The notes: generated by a model from the letters alone, not told the origin. Counted from the stretch's first letter, positions 31,610 to 41,769 are shown. The stretch: 64,000 nucleotides of DNA from Gracilaria gracilis (GCA_030374805.1 JARGSG010000028.1:434001-498000), one strand, 5' to 3'. Made by a program: numbers and translations.

Positions 31610-33923
31610 CAGTACTTTTTCAATTATTATTAATAAGAATGAGAATGAACACCTCAAACATATACGAAGAGTACTAAGTGTACTACGAAAACGAAAACTA
31701 TATGGAAAACTTTCCAAGTGCACATTCATGAAACAAGAACTAGAATACTTAGGACATATCATATCAAATGAGGGAATAAAACCAGACCCAAAAAAGGTCA
31801 ATGCCATAATGCAATGGGAAATCCCAACAAACGTAAAAGAAGTACAAAGCTTCTTAGGTATATGCAATTATTACCGCAAGTTTGTAAAGGACTTCTCAAA
31901 AATAGCAAGTCCAATAAGTAATCTTGTGAGAGACAAAGTACCCTTCGAATGGGGCAAAAAACAAGATGATGCTTTCAATATCCTTAAAAATGCCTTATCC
32001 ACTCCTCCAATACTAATATGTGCTAATCCACGTCTAACATACGAAGTAACCACTGACGCTTCAGCTACTGGATTAAGTGCTGTTTTACCGCAGACAGATA
32101 AGTCTGGAAGACGACCTATAGCTTATGCTTCAAAAAACTCAATGAAGCAGAACAGAACTACGCTACAGGTGAAGAGAAAATTATTAGCCATCATATTCGC
32201 TTTACGAACGTGGCGTTCATATCTACATGGATCGAAATTTGTCATATACACTGATCATCATCCGTTAAAGTACCTAGAGACACAAAAGACTCTGTCTAGA
32301 AAACAAGCCCGATGGGTTGAATATATGCCAAGAATTTGACTATACCATATGTTATATAAAGGGAAAGGAGAACAAAGTAGCAGATGCCTTATCACGAAAG
32401 GATAAAGAGGAACGAAAAACACCTATTGAGGTCATTAAACGACTTCTTAATATCACTACAGTCAAAATTTCTGAAGAAACATTGAACAATCTTTCAAAAG
32501 GGTACTATAACGATCCTTACTTCTCTAGCCAGTTCCAGAAACCGACAGAACCATATAAACGGGTTGGAAAAAGACTATACTTCGAGAACAGGTTGTGTAT
32601 ACCAGAAGGAAATATTAGAAAAACATTACTACATGATAACCATGTCCATTACAAGGAGGACACAGATCCTATCAAAAGACATTGCTTCTATTAAGAAGAC
32701 ATTACTTCTGGAATACAATTAAACAAGACCTTAAGAAATACGTTACCAAATGTGAAAGATGCCAAAAGGCGAAATCGAGTAATCAAAACTCACAAGGACC
32801 ACTGTTACCTTTTCCCCCACCAACAAAGAAATGGGAAGTAATATCAATGGACTTCATATTCGAATTACCAAAAAGTAATGAATATACCGGCGTTATGGCA
32901 GTCGTAGATAAGTTAACCAAAAGGGTACACTTTATACCACTTCAATCAGATACCAAAGCTCCAATTATTGCTGAGGTATTCTACAGAGAAATATTCAAAC
33001 ACCACGGATTACCACGTGTTATCATATCAGATAGAGACTCAAGATTCACAAGTAATTTCTGGAGTTCTCTTACGAAACTACTGAATATACGATTGAACTT
33101 ATCAACATCTTTCTACTCACAAACAGATGGTCAAACGGAACGCATGTTTAGAACCATGCAAGAAATGATCCGTTGTTATGTATCTTACACACAACGCGAT
33201 TGGGTTAAGTATTCACCTGGATTAGAATATGCATACAATAACACCATTAATGATGCTACTAAGTTTAGCCCATTTTACATGTAATATGGCCATCATCCAT
33301 TCTCAATATCAGATATATTGTATCACGAGCATACTCCCATAAACGATGCATCTAATTCGTTCCTCAAACAGATACATCACGCCAATAAACTGGCTCAAAT
33401 TGCAATTGAACAGGCAAACACAAGAAATGCCGATTACGTCAATACCTCCCGGAAGAATACATACTTCAATCTAGAAGACTATGTATTACTATCGACTAAA
33501 AATCTTGCAATCCCGAAAGGACGTTCACGTAAGTTCACTCACAAATACATTGGCCCTTTCAAAGTAATTGGAACCACCAAATCTGGTTCATCGTATAGGT
33601 TACTCTTACCAAAAGAATACAAAGAGTTACATCACACATTTCATGTGTCCTTACTTAAACCTTATTATCGTGATTCATCTCATAAAAAGGAAATGGATAT
33701 CCAACGACTAATCCATCACACGAAGCCAAAGATATCCATTATAGGCCATCGTATACAAAACTCGAGGATCGAGTATTTAATTCGAAAAGAAGGGGAAGAG
33801 GTTGAAGATCTCTGGATCAGCGAAACAGATCCACAAATATCTTCAGAGCTTCTCGAAGAGTACAAAAGAAACACAAGAAGTAATATAAAAGGTAAGAACT
33901 CACTTTCATTCCTGCTAAACTAA
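31610..33923 (+). pseudogene. Gypsy pol remnant: RT-thumb, RNase H, integrase
   Basis: Three plus-strand frames form one decayed polyprotein. Segment 31610 to about 32327 encodes the end of RT (KCTFMKQELEYLGHIIS, SFLGICNYYRKFVKDFS) and RNase H (TTDASATGLSAVL, YTDHHPLKYLE). An extra C at 32328/32329 shifts the frame; the next part (to 32694) holds VADALSRKDK and the start of the integrase zinc domain. Around 32675 to 32700 a short duplication shifts it again. Segment 32700 to 33281 has the zinc cysteines (KCERCQKAK) and the catalytic triad (MDFIFELP, ISDRDSRF, and DGQTERMFRTMQE). A TAA at 33282 interrupts it before the C-terminal region, which ends in LHHTFHVSLLKPYY at about 33660 and continues to 33923. 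Confidence 0.88.
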
Positions 33924-33947
33924 AACTGTTGTGATAAGAACGACAAA

Positions 33948-34400
33948 ATGAATCCTTACATGCTACAAGAATACAGATTGCTCTATGTACAAGACGAGTA
34001 CTTATCTGCGCACCTAGGTAAAATCTCAAATATTCCATTTACGCAGAACGTAATTGTATGGAACATAATACACATATGCCTTGGGTTCTACCAAATCAAA
34101 GGCCCATTTGTTAAAGAAGTAGACTTCCAAATACTATGCAGACTACTAAGTGCATACAGTCCGCAACTTTATGATGAGTATGAAGAGGAATTTATACTAC
34201 AACTATATTTTGTAATAATCGGTACCTACGGTCACTACCAAAGATCTGGAAACTACCTTCCATGTATAAGAAATGCAGTAAAGAACTTCCTTGAAAAGAA
34301 TAGAGTGGAAACATTCAAATTGAATGAAATAGACGCACACCCGAGGATCCCACACCCAACTATGTATCCATCTCCTGCTGGACCAGCTCCACAGGAGTAA
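33948..34400 (+). CDS. Gypsy accessory ORF A, function unknown
   Basis: 150 residues from an ATG 24 bases after the end of pol. No known family comes to mind. Predicted mostly helical with aromatic residues, and a Pro-rich tail (HPTMYPSPAGPAPQE). It is clearly related to the following ORF: NVIVWNIIHICLGFYQ here corresponds to NVILWNIFHISLAYYQ there, and IIGTYGHY to IIGTIGHY, in the same order and spacing. Its position between integrase and the 3' LTR is where some gypsy elements carry env-like or auxiliary genes, but there is no signal peptide or membrane segment. Open and undamaged, unlike its neighbours. Confidence 0.6.
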   Translation: MNPYMLQEYRLLYVQDEYLSAHLGKISNIPFTQNVIVWNIIHICLGFYQIKGPFVKEVDFQILCRLLSAYSPQLYDEYEEEFILQLYFVIIGTYGHYQRSGNYLPCIRNAVKNFLEKNRVETFKLNEIDAHPRIPHPTMYPSPAGPAPQE

Positions 34401-34470
34401 GCATAAATAGAAGACGCGGAGCAAAGGACAACCAGTTCCTCACTCGCCCATCATCAAACGAGTTCTCAAA

Positions 34471-34890
34471 ATGAGTTTCAACAGCCAGGATCTTGGTCAA
34501 TTACAATTTGCTCAGATGAAACTAGCCGACTGGCTGTTAGCCGCTACCTCCGACCCAAATAAACAAAATGTTATATTATGGAATATATTCCACATATCTT
34601 TGGCATACTATCAATAACATGGACCATTGATTTCGGAAATTGATAGAAATACAATACTTGCGTTATACGAAAGGCATGAACCAAAAGTATGCCTTTCACT
34701 TACTGAAAGTAGAATGATACAGCTGCATAATTACATTATTGGGACCATTGGACATTACCCAGAAGAACGTAAGGCGTATATTCACATTACAGAACGAGTT
34801 TCGAAATACTTACGAGAAGGAATAGGTTCACCAGTTACATTGGATATTCCCGAAGGCGGCGGAAATTCATCTTTGCCGTACCCAAACTAG
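34471..34890 (+). pseudogene. Gypsy accessory ORF B, paralogue of ORF A, with internal stop
   Basis: Begins at an ATG 71 bases after ORF A and reads 139 codons to 34890, interrupted by one TAA at 34615 to 34617. Residues around the break align with ORF A (ILWNIFHISLAYYQ, then a GP.I.EID block matching GPFVKEVD). The C-terminal half shares the IIGTIGHYPE motif and a Gly/Pro-rich end. Two tandem homologous ORFs imply a duplication inside the element. The function is unknown. Confidence 0.55.
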
Positions 34891-35054
34891 GTAATGAAGT
34901 ACATGAGAAGATAAAAAGAAACAAAAAGAATAAAATCAAAGAAAAATGAACAAAAACGAAAAGAACAGAAACCAAACAAGAAAAAGAACAAAACAAAAAC
35001 AAAAGTAAAATACCATATAATTTGAGGACAAATTTTAAAGAAAAGAGGAGCAGT

Positions 35055-35446
35055 TGTAGCATATGGCAGTTTTGGAAGGGGCTTAAAAGCATTGGTTTTG
35101 CCCCTTCCACGCCCATATGCTCAGCTGGTACGGTCACTGAGTTATCAGTGCTGTATAGGAATATAAAGTAGGAATAGAGCCTTTATTGGTAGTGTTGTTT
35201 TTAGTACTACAATCATCTATTTGCTAGACTAGATAAACGGTCTCGGACTCCTGTTCCAAGAAGTCCGGGCAACTCTCCTCGCACCAACTCCGTCGACAAC
35301 AGTTCTGGGCCTTCAGCAAGTCCGTCCAGCGCGAGCGCGGTCAGACCAGTGTGTAGGATAAAGTACTTTATTCAATATATATTTAAAAAGCCATACAAAA
35401 TACAGAATTAAGTTATGTACACACCTACTGCGCACCGATGATTACA
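35055..35446 (+). repeat. Gypsy LTR, plus orientation (392 bp)
   Basis: Begins TGTAGCATATGG directly after a purine tract and ends GATGATTACA, with TGTA..TACA termini. An equally long inverted copy lies at 36452 to 36843; I count about 11 differences, near 97 percent identity. Confidence 0.9.
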
Positions 35447-35699
35447 GTTTAAGTGTCCTCGTAGGCTGCTGAAGACTTTTGTATTGTTTTTTTTAATTTT
35501 TTGATGCGCGTTTGTATTGTACTTAGTGTAATATGGTTGCGTGATTTTTTATTTCAAGTCTACTTATGATGGGCACAAGAAGATATGCAGTATTGTGTGA
35601 TGTAACACACGTGTATGGTTTTTGCAAGGGTGGTTAGGGCAACAACAATTTCAATTTATTTGACAAAGTGCACTACTATCTTACAGTGCAAATAATTTT

Positions 35700-36380
35700 T
35701 TAGGAAGATTTGTTCAAATCTTTGATAAATTCTCGGACTTTGTTATTGTCCGGTACTGAATACTCAGCTTTTGTAAGTTTCGGTACAAACTTGTGTTTAG
35801 CTGCAAACTTGTACGCATTTCCCACTTGATATAATTTCTCTTTATGAACCTGCGTTTGGAGGTGTATCATATATTCAAAGGTAGTTTCGTACTTAATGCG
35901 GCAGAACTCGCAGTATATTTCGAAATTATATACCTTTGATAAGGCCTTATAATGGGTGTGACTTTTGTTGTGTTCTTCCCACGTATGTAATCCTTTTCTT
36001 TGTTTGCAATATGAACACTTTAGATTTTCATTATCAACTTTATGCCTTTTGTACTTAGTATTATTGTGTAGATTATTGACTTCTTCAATTTCTTCGGTTT
36101 CTAAGAAGGGATTAAATTTATCGTTCTCCAAGTCGGCGAGCTGTATTTCGTTATCAATTTGTGTAATTTTTTGTATAATATTTTCTTCAGTGTTATTTTC
36201 CTCGACTGCTTCGACATCTAATATAGAGTTGACTCGAGAAGGGGGTAGTTCAAGACGAGGTATAGTTCTTATGCAGTTTTCATTTTTAATTATAATTTTC
36301 GTATTGTCTTCTGTATTTTGTATCTTAGAATTTTTGTCTTTAGTTTCGTTGTAGCTTCGTTTCTTTGAAGTTTTATTCAC
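35700..36380 (-). CDS. Gypsy ORF1 (gag position) with two matrin-type zinc fingers
   Basis: About 226 residues, Asn/Lys/Glu/Ile-rich, at the position of gag after the LTR and primer-binding site. No ATG begins the open frame; a GTG is at 36380 and the frame stays open further upstream. Instead of the usual CCHC knuckle it has two C-x2-C...H-x5-H units: C-SYC-..EEHNKSHTH at about residues 120 to 142, and C-EFC-..MIHLQTQVH at about 157 to 179. These resemble U1/matrin/JAZ-type fingers that bind RNA. The N-terminus is acidic and probably disordered. The assignment as gag is by position only. Confidence 0.5.
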   Translation of the reverse strand: MNKTSKKRSYNETKDKNSKIQNTEDNTKIIIKNENCIRTIPRLELPPSRVNSILDVEAVEENNTEENIIQKITQIDNEIQLADLENDKFNPFLETEEIEEVNNLHNNTKYKRHKVDNENLKCSYCKQRKGLHTWEEHNKSHTHYKALSKVYNFEIYCEFCRIKYETTFEYMIHLQTQVHKEKLYQVGNAYKFAAKHKFVPKLTKAEYSVPDNNKVREFIKDLNKSS

Positions 36381-36430
36381 TATATATTTCAGTAGTGTAG
36401 TACAGTAGAGAAGAAAGTATATTGTCAGAA

Positions 36431-36448
36431 TCTTGGAGCGATGCTACC
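36431..36448 (-). other. Primer-binding site of the inverted gypsy segment
   Basis: Minus-strand sequence TGGTAGCATCGCTCCAAG, three bases inside the LTR end. A TGG start two to three bases after the LTR is the hallmark of a tRNA 3'-end (CCA) complement. I could not assign the tRNA. Confidence 0.65.
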
Positions 36449-36451
36449 AAT

Positions 36452-36843
36452 TGTAATCATCGGTGCGCAGTAGGTGTGTACATAACTTACTTCTGTATTT
36501 TGTATAGCTTTTTAAATATATATTGAATAAGGTACTTTATCCTACACACTAGTCTGACCGCGCTCGCGCTGGACAGACTTGCTGAAGGCCTAGAACTGTT
36601 GTCGACGGAGTTGGTGCGAGGATAGTTGCCCGGACTTCTGGGAACAGGAGTCCGAGACCGTTTATATAGTCAAGCAAATAGATGATTGTAGTACTAAAAA
36701 CAACACTACCAATAAAGGCTCTATTCCTACTTTATATTCCTATACAGCACTGATAACTCAGTGACCGTACCAGCTGAGCATATGGGCGTGGAATGGGCAA
36801 AACCAATGCTTTTAAGCCCCTTCCAAAACTGCCATATGCTACA
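36452..36843 (-). repeat. Gypsy LTR, minus orientation (392 bp)
   Basis: Inverted copy of the LTR at 35055 to 35446, same length. On its own strand it contains a TATATAAA box (near 36660), which is partly mutated in the plus copy. Its outer end (36843) abuts the DNA transposon inverted repeat directly. Confidence 0.9.
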
Positions 36844-37045
36844 GAGTTAGTCCCATTTCACCCCTCTGGGGTGAGTGGGTCCCGCCCGGGGTGAGGCTCA
36901 CCCCACACTGGAGTGAAGATCACCCTAATTCTCACCCTATGGGACGCAGCCCTCACCCCGTGAGACATTGCCATCACCCCGCAAGCTGCAACCTTTATCC
37001 CAGCAGCCGCTGCCGCTGCCCCGCCAATCGCTCCTCCGCAGCGAG
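36844..37045 (+). repeat. DNA transposon left terminal inverted repeat
   Basis: Reads inward from GAGTTAGTCCCATTTCACCC, with many GGGTGA/TCACCC units. It matches the reverse complement of 42305 to 42508. Its outer end is truncated by the LTR at 36843. Confidence 0.85.
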
Positions 37046-37057
37046 ATCTGCTAACAT

Positions 37058-37177
37058 CGCCTCGCAAACTGCTTTCATCATTTCGCCCGCCTCGCAAACT
37101 GCTGTCATCATTTCGCCCGCCTCGCAAACTGCTTTCATCATTTCGCCCGCCTCGCAAACTGCTGTCATCATTTCGCC
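37058..37177 (+). repeat. Subterminal 30-bp tandem repeat, four copies
   Basis: Four perfect-length 30-bp units starting at 37058, 37088, 37118 and 37148. They share CGCCTCGCAAACTGC and CATCATTTCGCC and alternate T and G at one position, a sign of two-unit duplication. They could be transposase-binding sites. Confidence 0.9.
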
Positions 37178-37343
37178 CGCCACTGTCACTCCCATCAGCC
37201 GCTACCTAAGTCCCAATCGCGGCTGTCATCAGTTTTCCAGCCACTGTTCTAATTCTGCGATCCACTGATCTCAATCTTAGGCAAAGAGAGTAAATTGTTC
37301 TCTCTCGTTCTGCTCCTTCGTAATGAATGCATCATGGATTATG

Positions 37344-40300
37344 ATGACGCACAGGACGCCATCAAAAACGCGAAGTCTGTAGATTGACACATCCCCACCG
37401 TCCCCAAGTGGTGAAAGTGTTTCGCTCAAGCGGCTCTCGAGCGACCAAATCGATCTGTATGAAGACACCGTAGAAACACCACTTTCTCTACCGGGTTTGA
37501 ACGAGAATTCTGATGAGCACGGTCATCAGAACGCAAAAGATGATGTTCAAAATGACTCAACTCTTGCACAGACAGCTCACAATGGCAGCAAATCTCCCTC
37601 ACATTCCCAAATCACCAACAATGGTGCTGACCAAAACATGAGCTTTTCGTTTGACTCAGAGGGGGAAGAAACAGATTTTGTTTACAATCCTCAGAACAAA
37701 GAAGGCAACAATGAAGAAAATGATTCCTCATACAGTCAGTCTGAAATCAGCGATCAGAACCAAACTGTCTCAGAAGTGGAGCTCCGTCAACTCGCAATGG
37801 ATAACTTTATGAACTATCCAGAAGCTGGCGTAACTACGTCGAATTCTATTAGTGCAAGACAAGTGACGGTGGAAGATATGTGGTCGTCGCTCTTTTGTGA
37901 AGATTACAGCCTTGATTCGCTGCATTCCGCAGAGAAGACTGACAATGAAGCTCAACGGGAGGCCGATGAAGCTCGTGCATCCGCGGATGGACTTGACGAC
38001 TGGGAATATGCGTCACCATTTCAATCGCTAACGATTGACATTGATGGCATAAACCGAGATCTAGGAAAACGTTTTTTGTCCGAAGCTAATCATATATTAC
38101 AACAGGTCACCAAAGAAGCTCAAGAAAAACATGTGGTGGAAGGGGTCGTCTCTATGAACAACATGACCAGACTGAATGTCTTGGACGTGTTTTTGGCTGA
38201 GCATGTGCTTCTCAAAGTGGTTTCAAATGGTAATCGCGTACTTAAATTCAAAAAGCAGAAGCCCACCACTCCCTTTGAGTTCAAAGGTGTTCTTATACTA
38301 CACGTTTTAGCGGCATCATATAATTCTACAGTGAGTACAATAACTGCAAAGCGAAACAAAGAGTTTTTCTTTCAAATGGGAATTTCGTGTGCTAGATACT
38401 CCGAAGTGTGGTGTTCGCTGTCGTGTACAGTAGGAAGAAGGCAAAGATTTGAGAGCCTAGGAGAGGGATGGTCGAACTTCCCTCAAAGAGCCAACGCATT
38501 GATCACAGAATTAGAAGATGAACTCGCGGCCGTGAACAGACTATTTTTGTACGTACCGGGTGTGACAATTTTTAGTCTTGACGACGACCATCAGAGGCTT
38601 CGATCGAGAGCAGTTGCGCAATTAACGATGATCTCTCATGTTAACAATCCACAGAAAGCTCTTGGACCAGTTAATAATGCGATGTGTTCTGCGCTAAATC
38701 CAGTGTTTTTAGCTTCTCACTATTCACGTCCGTGCGAAAGGATCATAGATGTCTGGGAGCGATTGGTCCGCCTGATACAAGGTATGCCAACTGCAGGGCC
38801 TGTACGCCCTATGACAGACGCTATATTTGCCTCTGACAGAGGCTATAACTCAAAAGGGTCAGTAGACTACATCACAGATCGAGTTGGAGCAACTGGAATC
38901 GGAACGTATAAGCGTAGTCTGGATTATCCATTTGTTTTTGGAGAAGGTTCGATTCGGAAGAAGCATAAGGGGATGGTGGTGAGTGAGAGAGGATGCAGGG
39001 CAGTATATGGTGCAAGAAGGAAAGCAAAGTCCTTAACTGGACGAACTGTAGAAGCCGTTGTGTATCGCGAAAGCTGTAGTGGCCGTATCGCTGCTATGTA
39101 TCATAATAACGATAACTTGTTTTCCGCTACACACTTTACACTCATACCCAAGACGGGATACAAGCAGGTAAGGACACAGCGTGACAGAGAGCTTTTTCAT
39201 TTGGTCTTTGATAGTTCTGTGTAAGAAAACGGCACAGAAAGCAATCTTTCAGCTGGTGGTACCGGGAAATCAATTGCTAGTATGAAAGTCATGCAGACTC
39301 TCTCGCAAGTACAAGAAGTTACATTGCTACAGTCTGAGGATCCGGGATGGTTCCTGGCACGAGAATTTCGGTACACATCGCGAACCACGCAATCTTTTCT
39401 TCGCACTTTGTCGGAGAACCATGAAGATAATATTGAGGCTCTTGCTTTCCTAATTAAGGGAAAACGAATCGATTATCGCCCTGTAACATTTCCTCAGGGA
39501 GAAGAAGAATTGAAACAGTGCTTAATGTCGAAGCTAATTATCTTCAGTCGTTCGATGAATATGCAATTAAGCTGCCACCATACGTTAGACGAACAAGAAC
39601 ATGCAATTTCTTCTCTCATGTCTAGTACTGCGGAGAGTTTACAAGCGAAGACCAAGAACAAAATTCTCTCCGTTTTGAGTGCTGTTGGATGTAGACAGCC
39701 GCAATCGCTTCTGAAACGACAGCTGATCGAGAAGACATTGGAACTTAAATGTTCTGTGCAAAATGGTACGGTGCAGTTGGCATTACCATCCATGCAGAAC
39801 ATGTCAGCCGCTCAAAGAGTCGAAGTCAAAAAGGAAAAGCTTTTGGAGGCCTTGTACAAAACCTCACTTACTTCTTGGGTCATGAAGCCCCTCGTGAGTA
39901 CACCCGGAATGAAAGAAGGGAACGTTAATGAGTCTCAGGTTTTAAAGGCGTTGCCTTTGTTTTTCGAGAAGAGCAGTGTGGTTGATGGGGACTGTCTTAG
40001 ATCCAGACAACTATCTTATTCAGAGCACACGTACAGAATCGAATTCATTCGCACAACTGGTTTACTCTCCTCTAAGCGGGAGCTAATGATTTCAGACAGT
40101 CCAGATTCAATTTTATGTCTCACCGACCATCGTGGTGATTTAATCGTATGCGCAGTTGAGATCAAAACGGTTTCATCTCTAAACACAATCAACGCAGCTC
40201 GTCAGAGACGACAGGCATATGCTCCCCTTACTTACCTTCCGAACATTGGACAAAATGAAGATTCAATCAGGCAGTTTCATGCTCTTGTCCCATCTTCAGA

Positions 40301-41366
40301 ATACCGAACACAATGTCTGCACCACACCGTTTCATTGAATCTCAAGCACGCTCTGTTCGTACAATCAAAGGGTAGCAATTGTGGGGTAGGCGAGATCATC
40401 TATGCAACTATTTTGCACTTTCATCCAAATTTGATGAACATCTACAGTTACATCTTGTCTGCAGTGCGCGTCGGGGCGTTTCAATGGGTGGGAAAAGATT
40501 CCACAAACATACCGAAGAAGTATGATCGGTTGCTGAAAACTTCCCATGCGTCCGACCTCCATTCATTCGCCTCTTAATACAGTTTATGTCAGGCCTACCA
40601 ATCTCTTGCCCGTCAACGAGGAACTCTTCTCCCGGCACAGATGATACGGCCAACAGCCTTTGTGTACTGGAATTACGTAAAGGGGGGCGTCGACGAATTT
40701 AGCAGAGCGATGACTAGTTTGTGCTAAACTAACGTGGCTGAAAATCCGATTGTTAGTATAATAGGTCGCTTACTCTGCGCTCAAGTTAACAATGCAGCAG
40801 TTGTGCATCGGTTATCTTTAGCGATCAGAAGGGGAAGTCTACCGAAGACTTTAGAAGAAAGTGAAGGAAAGGGGTATAGAGAGTTGGGAAAGATGGTGAC
40901 AAGATGCTCCTCGTTCGCTGATTATGCGAGGCAACTTGCCAAATAATACGTCCAGACTGTGGAAGCTAGTGCAAAGACGACAACATCAGCGAGCAGTAAT
41001 GGTAATTCGTTTTTGCTTCTTCTTAATTCCAGCCTTTCTGTTGAGGAACCTATGTACAGAAAAGGTATTTCTGAGAATTACAACAGAGAAGAAGACAAGA
41101 AACGAAGACTTGGAAACCCAGAGCTACACAAAAATGTGAGAGGCAAAGACACTTACTGTTCACTCTGCTCTTATAGTCACACAATTCGTAAGAACGGTAA
41201 AAAGTACCGCAAGAAAGGAGGAGCCCGTCAGAAACAGTGGTGCTCGGTATGCAGACAGGCGATTTGTTTCCAGTGCTGGGAGAAATGGCACAGAGAGGAA
41301 ACACTATCACGGGCGAAAATTCCGGATGACGAGCTGAGAAAATTGGAGAGCAAAGCAGTTATGTAG
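37344..41366 (+). pseudogene. PiggyBac-like transposase with inserted PD-(D/E)XK nuclease domain
   Basis: One frame of 1341 codons with in-frame stops at 37380 (TAG), 39222, 40575, 40725 and 40944 (all TAA) and no frameshift. Order: an acidic Asn/Ser-rich N-terminus (codons 1 to 140); a helical part; the first aspartates in SLDDDHQRLRSR (codon about 412); the second in FASDRGYNS...GIGTYKR (about 497), which mirrors the PiggyBac D..YTS...L...G.GT.R block. A roughly 480-codon insertion holds a nuclease signature, SPDSIL (Asp 921) and VEIKT (Glu 939, Lys 941), as in YqaJ/lambda-exonuclease proteins. Then YWNYVKGGVDEF (codons about 1110 to 1118) matches the PiggyBac GGVD third-aspartate motif. 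The end (codons 1270 to 1315) is a C-x2-C...WCSVC...CFQCWEKWH cysteine-rich domain, as in PiggyBac C-termini. Confidence 0.75.
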
Positions 41367-41769
41367 GAAAACCTCGGACGTGTTCTAGACTGAATGTGTT
41401 TTAGGCAGTTTAAGACTCTCGTTTGCTCATGGTATTTTGTGGATTTTGTTTGAAGCGTAGCTCTACTAATTGGTGACATCTTCTATCTCTGTGCTATGAC
41501 GGCGATATTCTTACTTGATCTTGTGCTCAGCCGCTACTAAGCTATTGCTTCGCAGTGTGGAGCTTTGGGTTCCTGTTTGTACATTTTTCGTACGCGGTTA
41601 GAGCGTACACGTTCTGAGAAAGTGAAACCACGGGAACGTTTATTCATTAAGTTGATACAATAACTACGATGAGCCTTAAAGACTAGCCCTCCAACAAGCA
41701 ACATCCTATAAGTCCAATGGATTCTAAGACTGTGAAGGTAAGCTACGTCGTGATGAGGAAAGTGTGAGG

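Larger units (their letters stand above)
31610..35446 (+). mobile_element. Ty3/gypsy LTR retrotransposon, 5'-truncated
   Basis: Plus-strand element that starts inside the reverse transcriptase, just after the position of the YxDD motif. It runs through the RT thumb, RNase H, zinc-binding and catalytic integrase, integrase C-terminus and two extra ORFs, and ends in a polypurine tract (about 35036 to 35053) and a 392-bp LTR. AT-rich composition and codon use differ sharply from the flanking host genes. The 5' LTR, gag, protease and most of the RT are absent. At least two frame breaks and one internal stop show it is dead. Confidence 0.9.
35447..36843 (-). mobile_element. Inverted 5' segment of the same gypsy family (LTR-PBS-ORF1)
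   Basis: Read on the minus strand: a 392-bp LTR (36843..36452), a primer-binding site, then an AT-rich leader and one open frame. It is cut off exactly where the plus-strand LTR ends (35446/35447). It supplies the part missing from the plus-strand element, in opposite orientation. This may be one rearranged element or two. Confidence 0.8.

Noticed and set aside
37058-37177. CRISPR-like array of 30-bp repeats
   Set aside because: The units are directly tandem without spacers, lie inside a transposon end, and the genome is eukaryotic.
37344-41366. Organism-wide reassignment of TAA/TAG to Gln
   Set aside because: Host genes in the window end at TAA, TAG or TGA at family-typical lengths, and the stops occur only in decayed mobile elements.
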